Positions 26,943 to 34,584 of a DNA stretch of 50,583 bases are shown piece after piece. Numbering within the stretch: the first letter of the stretch is position 1; each line of letters starts with the position of its first letter. The notes under the pieces are model-generated. The model ran no database searches, had not been told where the DNA came from, and saw nothing but the letters and a program-made list of their open reading frames with translations. Source of the stretch: Bacteroidota bacterium (GTDB lineage Bacteria; Bacteroidota; Bacteroidia; Chitinophagales; Chitinophagaceae); NCBI GenBank assembly GCA_028875875.1, contig JAGWUV010000033.1, positions 1 through 50,583 of the forward strand, in the 5' to 3' direction. The translations under genes were made by a program, and so were the position numbers.

Positions 26943-27536
26943 TTATCCACCCATGGTACCGGTTTTTACTTCTCCGGCCCGTTTGTAACTTGCGATGATC
27001 ACCCCGGCCGGCGTAATTATACTCTCAGTTAGGGTAAATGCAGCCGGCATTGTTCCTTCTCTGAAAAGCTTTTTACCATTACCCAGCGTTAGCGGATAGA
27101 TCTTCAGCCAGAGTTCGTCTACCAGGTCATGTTCGAGCAATAACTGAACAAGCTGGCTGCTACCCCAAACCTTTATATCGGATCCTTCGGAATTTTTAAG
27201 CTTTTTTATGCTTTCGATATGATCAAGAAAGATGCAGTTGATCCAGACTGACTGCCTAACTGTTGTTGAAAGAACGAATTTTGTAACCTCGTTAATGCCT
27301 GGCCAGTAGGCGGCATGTGCCGGCCAATATGCTGCAAAGATCTCAAATGTTTTCCTACCCAGCAGCAGATCGGCAGGCTCCATTTGTTTTTGCATGATCC
27401 CGGCAGATACCTCATCCGTATATGGTGCTAACCATCCGCCCAGCTTGAAATCGCCGGATAGGTCTTCTTCGGGTCCGCCCAGGGCCTGCATAACCCCATC
27501 TAAAGACATAAATTCGATCACTATTATTTTTCTCAT
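26943..27536 (-). CDS. Dihydrofolate reductase-like protein (RibD C-terminal domain)
   Basis: A 197-residue cytosolic protein of the RibD_C/DHFR-like fold. The start MRKIIVIEFMSLDGVMQ, the LLLGRKTFEIFAAYWP segment and the later DIKVWGSSQLVQLLL and GKKLFREG stretches are typical. Members are NADPH-binding reductases of mostly unknown substrate and are common near ArsR/AHSA1 gene pairs. It follows the AHSA1 gene by 56 bp on the same strand. True folate or riboflavin function is unlikely given the context. Confidence 0.88.
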   Translation of the reverse strand: MRKIIVIEFMSLDGVMQALGGPEEDLSGDFKLGGWLAPYTDEVSAGIMQKQMEPADLLLGRKTFEIFAAYWPAHAAYWPGINEVTKFVLSTTVRQSVWINCIFLDHIESIKKLKNSEGSDIKVWGSSQLVQLLLEHDLVDELWLKIYPLTLGNGKKLFREGTMPAAFTLTESIITPAGVIIASYKRAGEVKTGTMGG

Positions 27537-27592
27537 GCGTTAAACTTTAATCATTCAACTTAACATTTGGCCTACCGCCGGAGGATGTTTTG

Positions 27593-28090
27593 TTATTGCC
27601 AGGATAGCGTTACCAGCAGGTTTTTGAGGTTTTCATAGGTCATGGTAAATCCTATTTTGAAACCGTCGATCAATTTTTCCAGGCGTTCCAGCGATTCGTT
27701 ATAAATGGTAATACTCACTTTTGTATTCCCGTTCTCTTCGCTGAACGTAAAGTCCCAGTCGGAGCCCGGCAATTCAGGATTCTCATCTTTATCAGCAAAT
27801 GCATTGAACATTTTGAAATTGGTTTTGGGGCTGATGGACATGTATTTCTGAATAGCCCAAAGTTCTTGTCCCTCCGGGCCTACCATGGCATAAAATCTTT
27901 GTCCCCCCACTTTAAAATCCATGTATTTTGTTTTAGACACCCAGGGCTTGGGAGCATACCATTGGTCGAGGATTTCAGGTTTTGTGAAAGCGTCCCAAAC
28001 GAGGGATAGGCCGGCATCGAATTCCATATTAATGGCAACTGTTTTCGTTGATTTGTCAACGGTAAAATCAAATAAAGAGGTGGTATTCAT
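27593..28090 (-). CDS. AHSA1/SRPBCC-fold protein (START-like)
   Basis: A 165-residue cytosolic protein of the AHSA1 family: [33 protein letters not shown] and [13 protein letters not shown] are hallmark segments of this hydrophobic-ligand-cavity fold. The start ATG shares one base with the ArsR stop (TAATG), indicating translational coupling. ArsR-AHSA1 pairs are very common; the bound ligand is unknown. Confidence 0.92.
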   Translation of the reverse strand: MNTTSLFDFTVDKSTKTVAINMEFDAGLSLVWDAFTKPEILDQWYAPKPWVSKTKYMDFKVGGQRFYAMVGPEGQELWAIQKYMSISPKTNFKMFNAFADKDENPELPGSDWDFTFSEENGNTKVSITIYNESLERLEKLIDGFKIGFTMTYENLKNLLVTLSWQ

Positions 28091-28407
28091 TATTTCTGTT
28101 TTTTAAGGGTAGATAATACCTGGTCGAGCTGCTGGAAGCGACTTTCCCAGATCTTCCGGAACTGTTCTATCCATTGATCTATTTCTTTCATTTTATTGAT
28201 TTCAAGCGAATAATAGATCTCTCTTCCACGTTGTTCCTGTTTTACCAGCTCGCATTCAGTAAGTATCCGTAAGTGTTTGGAAACGGCCTGGCGTGTGGTA
28301 TGGAAGTTTTCGGCAATGGCATTCGGTGTCATTGCCTGCAGTGCAATTAAGGTGATGATGGCCCTTCTTGTTGGGTCGGCAATGGCCTGGAAAATATCTC
28401 GTCTCAT
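28090..28407 (-). CDS. ArsR-family winged-helix repressor
   Basis: A 105-residue regulator. It opens [18 protein letters not shown] and carries the helix-turn-helix at about 28-50 ([20 protein letters not shown]) and the wing at about 55-70 ([12 protein letters not shown]). The classic arsenic-binding ELCVCDL motif is missing; only Cys52 lies near that place, so it is unlikely to sense metals in the usual way. It heads the operon with AHSA1, RibD_C and the 69-residue protein. The near-perfect dyad 19 bp upstream, overlapping the -7 box, is the obvious site for autorepression. Confidence 0.93.
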   Translation of the reverse strand: MRRDIFQAIADPTRRAIITLIALQAMTPNAIAENFHTTRQAVSKHLRILTECELVKQEQRGREIYYSLEINKMKEIDQWIEQFRKIWESRFQQLDQVLSTLKKQK

Positions 28408-28425
28408 TTATAAAAAGATTTCATT

Positions 28426-28469
28426 AGAAACTAATCGGTTGCAAATATATGTGCAACCTTTCAGTTTCT
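28426..28469 (-). promoter_or_regulatory. Nested 44-bp dyad: probable ArsR operator
   Basis: Reading the plus strand, AGAAACT (28426-28432) pairs with AGTTTCT (28463-28469), and inside them GGTTGCA (28437-28443) pairs with TGCAACC (28452-28458). The inner 22 bp (28437-28458) is a palindrome with a single mismatched pair. The inner dyad covers the -7 promoter box, so a bound repressor would block RNA polymerase. Confidence 0.8.
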
Positions 28470-28473
28470 CAAA
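28442..28473 (-). promoter_or_regulatory. Promoter of the arsR operon
   Basis: On the minus strand, TTTG (28473-28470) is followed after 20 bp by TATATTTG (28449-28442). This is an exact match to the Bacteroidota primary sigma consensus TTTG/TAnnTTTG. Transcription should start near 28437, about 30 bp before the ArsR start codon. Confidence 0.8.
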
Positions 28474-28627
28474 TTTATTTTCAAAGCTCTTTACAAATGA
28501 TGGTATCGAATATTTATTCTCGGAAGGATGTAATAAAAATGAACTTAGGAATGCTCTTTATGAAGTTAATAAAGCTACATTTTGGATGATTAGCAGCGGT
28601 GGCTCTGGCCGTTTTAATTCCCTTTCG

Positions 28628-29044
28628 TTATATCCCCGGCTTCCTGGCAGCACCTATCAAATTAACATCCACCAGTTCCAGAGAGGTTACCATCTCTTTC
28701 ACTGTTTCTTTGTACTTTTTGAAATGCGGTGTGTTGATGTGCTGCTGATAAGCAGTGGAATCGGCATAGATCTCCAGTATGGTAATGTTCGCAGGATCGT
28801 TTTTGTTGGCCATGGCGTAATAGGTTAACACACCCGGTTCAAGCCGGATAGCGGTTGCCATTTGCTCCTGTAAGGCAGCCTTATACTTTTCCAATTGAGA
28901 AGGGACCACTTTTATCTTCGCCAGCCTTACTATTTGTTGGTTTGCCTGTGCCATCGATTTTGTATTTAGGAAAGATGATACAATAAATATAATGATGATG
29001 CTTACCCGCCATGCAGCCGAATTTTCAGGTTGACTTTTACCCAT
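28628..29044 (-). CDS. Secreted antibiotic-biosynthesis-monooxygenase (ABM/YgiN-like) domain protein
   Basis: A 138-residue protein with an N-terminal hydrophobic segment (VSIIIIFIVSSFL) and a probable signal cleavage near KSMAQA. The rest is one ABM-type dimeric alpha-beta barrel: IVRLAKIKVVPSQLEKYKAAL, EPGVLTYYAM and ITILEIYADSTAYQQHINTPHF. Family members act on quinols or polyketides without cofactor, or are of unknown role. An exported ABM protein is less usual than the cytosolic ones; the gene stands alone, and the arsR promoter lies between it and arsR. Confidence 0.85.
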   Translation of the reverse strand: MGKSQPENSAAWRVSIIIIFIVSSFLNTKSMAQANQQIVRLAKIKVVPSQLEKYKAALQEQMATAIRLEPGVLTYYAMANKNDPANITILEIYADSTAYQQHINTPHFKKYKETVKEMVTSLELVDVNLIGAARKPGI

Positions 29045-29467
29045 AGTATTTTCATTTTCACAGGCAAGCTATTACTGCTTTCTGCAATGGGAAAATCTTT
29101 TTTATGAAAGCAGTTGTTAGTGGCTGTTGAATAATCTCTACATAAATGAGAGATGCCTTCTAAGTTAATAGGTTTGTAAATTTAAGGTGCTACAGAAAAT
29201 AATATGGTATGCTTTGTGTCTTACTAAATTAACCCGGACCAGTATGTTTATGTGTATACTCCCAAGTCTTGTGGAAGATAAAACCTTTTAGTTAAAAAAA
29301 ATAGTATACAAGACATTATTTTTTTATGCATTTATCTATATTTAAGTGTCTAAAACTCACTGTATGTATCTCCATATCGCTGAATTTATGTTTTGATTCC
29401 GTTCCATTTATTTCAATTGGATTACGAACTTTTCTTTTTGTTGAACCCCATTAAATTTTTCCTGTAG
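29045..29467. other. 423-bp divergent spacer between the ABM and LuxR genes
   Basis: No gene seen. One small hairpin (ATCTCT at 29134-29139 with AGAGAT at 29149-29154) was noted. TATGTTTTG near 29388 resembles a -7 box with one extra base; no reliable promoter pair was found. Confidence 0.45.
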
Positions 29468-30241
29468 ATGAAAACGGAGATTGAAAAAATGCACCAAACC
29501 TGGGATAGCCTTCTGAAGATCAACAGAAATCGTACGGAACTGCCTGCTATTAATTTTGATGAGATCCTCAGTTCTATTTTTGCCCTTGGTTCTTTTTATC
29601 ATTACATCATTGACTTCTACGACATGAGCGTATCCAATATCAGCAATGGTTTTGCAGAAGCACATGGTGTGGCACCCGAACAAATCAAAACCATTAATGA
29701 TGTACTCCAGTTAATTCACCCGGATGATATGGACTTTGTTGCACAGGCGGAGAAAAAGGCATGCGATTTTATGTACAAGCAATTGGAGGCATCAAAAATC
29801 CCACGCTATAAAGTATGCTACAATTTCAGGTTTAAAACGCCCATGGGTTATCAGCTCTTCAATCACCAGTCGCTTGTTTTAACGATGGATGACAACAACA
29901 ACTTTATCAAATCACTGAATATTCATACAAATATCAGTCACCTTACCCAGCGTAATAATTATACATTCTCCATCATAGGTTTAGCAGGCGAGCCTTCTTA
30001 CCTGAATATGGTTGTAGTAGAAAAGGAAAATACCCAACCCGCCAGTGCAAGTCTTTTTTCCAAAAGAGAATTAGAGATCATCCGTCTGCTTGCCAAAGGG
30101 CATAAATCGGAACATATTGCGGAGCAGTTATCCATTTCCACTGATACGGTAAAAACACACCGAAAAAATATTTTAGGCAAATCAGGGTGCAGGAATACTT
30201 CCGAGCTTATTGCCACCGGCATGAGTGAGGGGTGGATTTAA
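29468..30241 (+). CDS. PAS-domain LuxR-family transcriptional regulator
   Basis: A 257-residue cytosolic regulator. Residues about 40-165 look like a PAS-type sensor (FYHYIIDFYDMSVSNISNGF, then VLQLIHPDDMDFV). The LuxR/GerE helix-turn-helix occupies the last 65 residues: FSKRELEIIRLLAKGHKS, EQLSISTDTVKTHRKNI. No receiver domain and no membrane segment are visible, so it probably responds to a soluble ligand or partner. It precedes the two-component/efflux operon by about 160 bp on the same strand and might regulate it; that is inference. Confidence 0.9.
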   Translation: MKTEIEKMHQTWDSLLKINRNRTELPAINFDEILSSIFALGSFYHYIIDFYDMSVSNISNGFAEAHGVAPEQIKTINDVLQLIHPDDMDFVAQAEKKACDFMYKQLEASKIPRYKVCYNFRFKTPMGYQLFNHQSLVLTMDDNNNFIKSLNIHTNISHLTQRNNYTFSIIGLAGEPSYLNMVVVEKENTQPASASLFSKRELEIIRLLAKGHKSEHIAEQLSISTDTVKTHRKNILGKSGCRNTSELIATGMSEGWI

Positions 30242-30310
30242 TAAAATCATTCTTTCTTTTTTGCAGGCATACCCTGCTGCTCGTCATTTGGTTTAAAGTA
30301 AAACATTGAG

Positions 30311-30331
30311 TGATCTTTTATGAAAGGATCA
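30311..30331 (+). promoter_or_regulatory. 21-bp near-palindrome upstream of the response-regulator gene
   Basis: TGATCTTTT (30311-30319) and AAAGGATCA (30323-30331) pair over 9 bp with one G-T, around ATG. It lies 69 bp before the TTG start of the response regulator. It could be an operator for the LuxR or OmpR-type regulator or a weak terminator of the luxR gene; there is no T tract. Confidence 0.35.
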
Positions 30332-30399
30332 TGATAAGCTTATTCGTTTCAGAATTTCTACAGAATTATTGTGCTATTTTGTATGCAAAGTGTGTTACG

Positions 30400-31077
30400 T
30401 TGAAAATATTGATCATAGAAGATGAGCAAGCTTTGCTGCAAAGCATCTTGGCTTTTTTAACGGCCAGCGGCTATGTGTGTGAATCTGTAAGCGATTATGC
30501 CGGTGCATTGGAAAAGTTGGAAGTGTACAATTATGATTGTATTGTACTCGATATTATGCTTCCCGGAGGCAGCGGCCTGCAATTACTGAAATACATGAAA
30601 GAAAATAAAAGCCAGGATGGGGTTATTATTCTTTCAGCAAAAGATTCGCTTGAAGATAAGATCAAAGGACTGGAATTGGGTGCTGATGATTATTTAACCA
30701 AACCTTTTCACCTGGCAGAGTTAAGTGTAAGGATCGCTTCCATCATCAGAAGAAAAAAATTCAGTGGCCAGGTAGTACTGCAGTTCGGAGAATTTCAAAT
30801 AGATACTGCCGGACAATCCATCAGCGTAAGCAGCAAAATACTTGATCTTACCCAAAAGGAATACCAGCTGCTTTTATTCCTCTGTATCAACAAGAACAAG
30901 GTGATTACTAAGAATGCCATTGCCGAGCATCTATGGGGAGATGATATGGATATGGCCAGTAACCTTGATTTTATTTATGTACACATTAAAAACCTGCGTA
31001 AGAAGATCGTGGCAGCCGGGGCTGAAGATCCTATCAAATCTTTATATGGCGTTGGTTATAAATTAGAGATACCATGA
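30400..31077 (+). CDS. OmpR-family response regulator
   Basis: A 225-residue DNA-binding response regulator. I take the TTG at 30400, giving the canonical opening MKILIIEDEQ; the frame runs 30 codons further upstream but with sequence unlike any receiver domain. Phospho-acceptor Asp51 (VLDIMLPGG), Ser79 and Lys101 (LTKPF) are in place. The C-terminal winged helix has LTQKEYQLLLFLCINKN and IYVHIKNLRKKI with SLYGVGYKL. The last bases overlap the kinase start (ATGA). It should regulate the efflux genes in the same operon. Confidence 0.92.
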   Translation: MKILIIEDEQALLQSILAFLTASGYVCESVSDYAGALEKLEVYNYDCIVLDIMLPGGSGLQLLKYMKENKSQDGVIILSAKDSLEDKIKGLELGADDYLTKPFHLAELSVRIASIIRRKKFSGQVVLQFGEFQIDTAGQSISVSSKILDLTQKEYQLLLFLCINKNKVITKNAIAEHLWGDDMDMASNLDFIYVHIKNLRKKIVAAGAEDPIKSLYGVGYKLEIP

Positions 31078-32339
31078 GGTTGTTTACAAAATATAACCGA
31101 GTAAATATCGGCGTATCCATCTTTGTATTCATTGCGGGCAGTGTAGGGTTTTACCTTGTTTTGCATTATGTGCTGATTAAGCAATTAGATGAAACGCTTC
31201 GGTCGGAAAAACAGGAGATTGTGGAGTATGTTGCCGTACACCATCAATTACCCGATATACAAAATACCAAACACCAGTGGATAACCGTGCAACCCACTGC
31301 TCAAAGCTTCATCGCCGATCTCATCAGCAGCTATAGTATTTACAAGGCCAAAGAAGAAGAGTATGAATCAGTAAGGCAGCTTAGGTTTGGAATTACTGTT
31401 GGAAATACCAAGTATGCAATAGCAGTGAATAAATCGGAGGTGGAAACCGAAGATATCCTGCAATTGATCATTCTTGTAACAATGGGTATGATCGCTTTGA
31501 TATTGCTGTTGAATTACAGTATCAATCGAATGATCATCAACCGGCTTTGGCAACCTTTTCATCAATCTGTTACTGCCATCAAAAATTTTACCGTAAGCGA
31601 TATGAATTTTTTAGTCCTGCCGCAGGTAGATATCGATGAGTTCAACCTACTGAATGAGAGCTTTAATAAGATGGCGCAAAATATCGGCACCGAATATCAT
31701 GCATTAAAAACATTTACTGAAAATGCTTCTCATGAAATGCAAACGCCACTGGCGGTGATCCGATCCAAAACCGAAATGCTGTTACAGCAAACGGAGTGGA
31801 ATGAAGAAGCAGTTAGAAATGTGTTGGGAATTGAAGAAAGTATTCAGAAACTTTCAAGGTTACACCAGGCATTGTTACTGCTCACCAAGATCGGAAATGT
31901 ATATTATGACTTTAATGAAACTGTTCAATTCAACGAACTAATTGAACAAAAGCTGCTTGAGAAAGCAGATCTTTTGCAGGCTAAAGAATTGAGTGTTGTT
32001 AAAAATATTGCAGCGGTTGACTTGTTGTTTCATAATTACCTCGCAGAAATATTACTGAACAATTTGCTGGGTAATGCCATCAAGTACACACCAGGAGGAG
32101 GAACCATAAGTCTTGAACTAACGCCTGAAGGTTTTACGATAAGTAATACTGCTGCTTCCGGAGCGTTGGATGATGAAAAAATATTCCAGCGTTTTTATAA
32201 AACTGAGCAGGAACAGGAAGGTATAGGCTTAGGATTAGCTATCGTGTACGAGATCGTAAAGGTTTCAGGCTTTCGTATTCAATACTTTTTTGAAGAACAG
32301 CAGCACCTGTTTCGCATTTATTTCAATCAAGAAAAATGA
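31074..32339 (+). CDS. Membrane sensor histidine kinase
   Basis: A 421-residue kinase with two membrane segments (about 12-35 and 128-150) enclosing a roughly 95-residue periplasmic sensor with no recognised domain. A linker leads to the H box at His220 (ENASHEMQTPLAVIRSK), the N box at Asn334 (LNNLLGNAIKYTP) and the G box GIGLGLAIVYEIV. It pairs with the upstream OmpR-type regulator (4-bp overlap) and overlaps the tolC-like gene by 4 bp. The signal is unknown; efflux linkage suggests a toxic compound or metal. Confidence 0.93.
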   Translation: MRLFTKYNRVNIGVSIFVFIAGSVGFYLVLHYVLIKQLDETLRSEKQEIVEYVAVHHQLPDIQNTKHQWITVQPTAQSFIADLISSYSIYKAKEEEYESVRQLRFGITVGNTKYAIAVNKSEVETEDILQLIILVTMGMIALILLLNYSINRMIINRLWQPFHQSVTAIKNFTVSDMNFLVLPQVDIDEFNLLNESFNKMAQNIGTEYHALKTFTENASHEMQTPLAVIRSKTEMLLQQTEWNEEAVRNVLGIEESIQKLSRLHQALLLLTKIGNVYYDFNETVQFNELIEQKLLEKADLLQAKELSVVKNIAAVDLLFHNYLAEILLNNLLGNAIKYTPGGGTISLELTPEGFTISNTAASGALDDEKIFQRFYKTEQEQEGIGLGLAIVYEIVKVSGFRIQYFFEEQQHLFRIYFNQEK

Positions 32340-33574
32340 TGAAAAAAATATTTATAATCAGCCTCATGCTTACTGGCTTCTCTGCCATTGGCCAGGAAAA
32401 AAATTTAGAGGATTATATCAGGGTGGGGTTAAGTAATAGCCCTTTTTTAAAAGACCTAAAAAACCAACAATTATCCAATGCGATAGACAGTATGCGGCTA
32501 CTGGCAGGATATAAACCGCAGGTAAACGGGCTTAGTTACAATTACTATGCACCTTCCGTAAACGGGTGGGGATATGATGTGGCTATTACAAACGGAACGA
32601 ATGTTAGTCAATTGGTGGTAGCTACACAAAAACTGGTGAGTAAGCAAAACCTTGCGAACCAGCAGGAGGCCATCCGCTTACTCAATGAATCGCTGACTGT
32701 TGCAGGGAAAATATCTGAGCAGGATTTAAAACGTACCATTGGAGCACAGTACATCACTGCTTATGGTGATGTGATGCAATTGCAGTTCAACAGGCAATTA
32801 AACGGGCTTTTACACAAAGAAGAACAACTGTTAAAAACATTAACCCAGAAAGGTGTATATAGGCAAACGGATTATTTGAGTTTTTTAGTCAATTTACAGC
32901 AACAGGAACTCCTGATCACGCAACTTAATGCACAATATAAAAATGATATCGCTGCATTGAACTATGTATGTGGTATAAGAGATACGAACACTGTAACGAT
33001 TGCTGCACCAATATTTGATTCTTTACTGTTGCCCGAAGCAGAGAGTTCTGTCTTTTATCGACAGTTCGACATAGACAGCCTGAAGCTGAAGAACCAATCC
33101 ACACAAATAGCTTTCAATTATAAACCTAAGGTGAGTCTTTATGCAGATGGCGGCTTCTTTTCTTCTTTTGCAGAAAATGCCTATAAAAATTTTGGTGTAA
33201 GTGCCGGTGTTTCCATAACAGTACCTATTTATGATGGAAAGCAGAAGAAAATGCAATTTGATAAAATAAATATAGCAGAACAAACCCGGCAGTATTACCG
33301 GGATTATTTTAAAACACAATACCAGCAACAGGTGGCGCAGTTATACCTGCAGTTGAATAATGTGCAACAGGTGATCAACGAAGCAGCCCGACAGTTGAGT
33401 TTCAATGAAGCACTGATTGAGGCAAACAGAAAGCTGCTGCAAACAGGCGACCTTCATATGCCTGATTATATACTTGCGATAGCAAATTATATGAATACCA
33501 AAAACATCATTACTCAAAATAGTATTACACGGCTGCAATTATTAAATCAAATCAATTATTTCAATAGAAAATAA
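32336..33574 (+). CDS. TolC-family outer-membrane efflux protein
   Basis: A 412-residue protein with signal peptide (MMKKIFIISLML to AIGQ) and the long helical repeat character of TolC-like channels (two halves, each with Gln/Asn/Leu-rich coiled helices, e.g. QEAIRLLNESLTV and QQQVAQLYLQLNNVQQ). Two ATG codons lie in tandem at 32336. It begins within the kinase stop and is followed after 5 bp by the fusion protein gene, so it is the outer channel of the tripartite pump. Confidence 0.9.
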   Translation: MMKKIFIISLMLTGFSAIGQEKNLEDYIRVGLSNSPFLKDLKNQQLSNAIDSMRLLAGYKPQVNGLSYNYYAPSVNGWGYDVAITNGTNVSQLVVATQKLVSKQNLANQQEAIRLLNESLTVAGKISEQDLKRTIGAQYITAYGDVMQLQFNRQLNGLLHKEEQLLKTLTQKGVYRQTDYLSFLVNLQQQELLITQLNAQYKNDIAALNYVCGIRDTNTVTIAAPIFDSLLLPEAESSVFYRQFDIDSLKLKNQSTQIAFNYKPKVSLYADGGFFSSFAENAYKNFGVSAGVSITVPIYDGKQKKMQFDKINIAEQTRQYYRDYFKTQYQQQVAQLYLQLNNVQQVINEAARQLSFNEALIEANRKLLQTGDLHMPDYILAIANYMNTKNIITQNSITRLQLLNQINYFNRK

Positions 33575-33579
33575 AGCAT

Positions 33580-34524
33580 ATGCGAATTTCTTTTTCCTCA
33601 TATATTGCCGGCATTCTTTTAGCAACAGCATTGTTCGCCTGTAAACAAAAAGAAGAGGCCGATAAAGAGTCTGCTCCTGAAAAAAATGAAATGGCAGGCA
33701 CACCTGTAACACTTACCTCGCCGCATATGGGCACTATGACCGATGCTGTTGAATTAAATGCTGTGTCTGCATTCCTATTGAAAAGTTTTGTAAAAGCCAA
33801 TGCTAACGGATATCTTGAAATTTCCAATGCGCAGATCGGGAAATTTGTACATAAAGGAGAGGTGTTATTTGTGATCAAAACCAAAGAGGCACAAAGCCTT
33901 GGGAATACTGTTAATTCGGTAGACTCATCATTGCATTTTAGTGGTATTATTTCTATCAAATCTCCCGGTACCGGTTATATCACACAGTTGAATTACCGAA
34001 GTGGTGATTATGTGATGGATGGAGAAGCTTTGGCTACGATCACAGATACCAGGAGTTTTGTGTTTCTGCTCGATTTACCCTATGAACTAAAGCCTTACGT
34101 AGCTGAAAATAAAAACCTTCAACTGCACTTACCCGATGGTTCGGTAGTACAAGGTGAATTGAGTGATCCATTACCTACCGTTGATGCAGCTTCGCAAACA
34201 CAGAGTTATATCATCAGAGTGAATACGCAAAAGCAAATTCCTGAAAATCTTATTGCAAAAGTACAATTGGTAAGGCAAGTGAAAACAAACACGCTTTCGC
34301 TTCCCAAAGAAGCCGTATTGGCGAATGAAGTGCAAACGGAGTTTTGGATCATGCGATTGAAAGATAGTGTTACTGCTGTAAAAATTCCTGTTGTTAAAGG
34401 TTTAGAGACCAGTAGGGAAGTAGAGATACTATCTCCAAAATTGTCAATAACGGATAAGATTTTACTCACCGGTAATTACGGATTATCCGATACGGCCAAA
34501 GTAGCGGTATCCGCAGCCCATTGA
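33580..34524 (+). CDS. RND efflux membrane-fusion lipoprotein (HlyD/AcrA-like)
   Basis: A 314-residue periplasmic adaptor. Lipobox LFAC with Cys21 followed by KQKEEADKES indicates a membrane-anchored lipoprotein. The biotinyl-lipoyl-like hairpin is at about 70-150 (ANGYLEISNAQIGKFVHKGEVL and ISIKSPGTGYITQL). The beta-barrel and C-terminal domains follow. It is shorter than AcrA because the central helical hairpin is nearly absent, which is seen in some metal- or Bacteroidota-type adaptors. Confidence 0.9.
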   Translation: MRISFSSYIAGILLATALFACKQKEEADKESAPEKNEMAGTPVTLTSPHMGTMTDAVELNAVSAFLLKSFVKANANGYLEISNAQIGKFVHKGEVLFVIKTKEAQSLGNTVNSVDSSLHFSGIISIKSPGTGYITQLNYRSGDYVMDGEALATITDTRSFVFLLDLPYELKPYVAENKNLQLHLPDGSVVQGELSDPLPTVDAASQTQSYIIRVNTQKQIPENLIAKVQLVRQVKTNTLSLPKEAVLANEVQTEFWIMRLKDSVTAVKIPVVKGLETSREVEILSPKLSITDKILLTGNYGLSDTAKVAVSAAH

Positions 34525-34584
34525 GGATGTACCCGGCTTTTCTTTTGCAGTATCATTTTGTAATTGTGTATCAAAACAGCATTG

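Noticed and set aside
28277-28828. 183-codon plus-strand frame across arsR and the ABM gene
   Set aside because: It runs antisense through arsR start, its promoter/operator and the ABM 3' end; no family character.
30310-30399. 30-codon upstream extension of the response regulator
   Set aside because: Sequence unlike a receiver domain; the TTG at 30400 gives the canonical MKILIIEDE start.
33561-33959. 132-codon minus-strand frame opposite the adaptor lipoprotein gene
   Set aside because: Antisense shadow; the plus-strand gene has lipobox and domain support.
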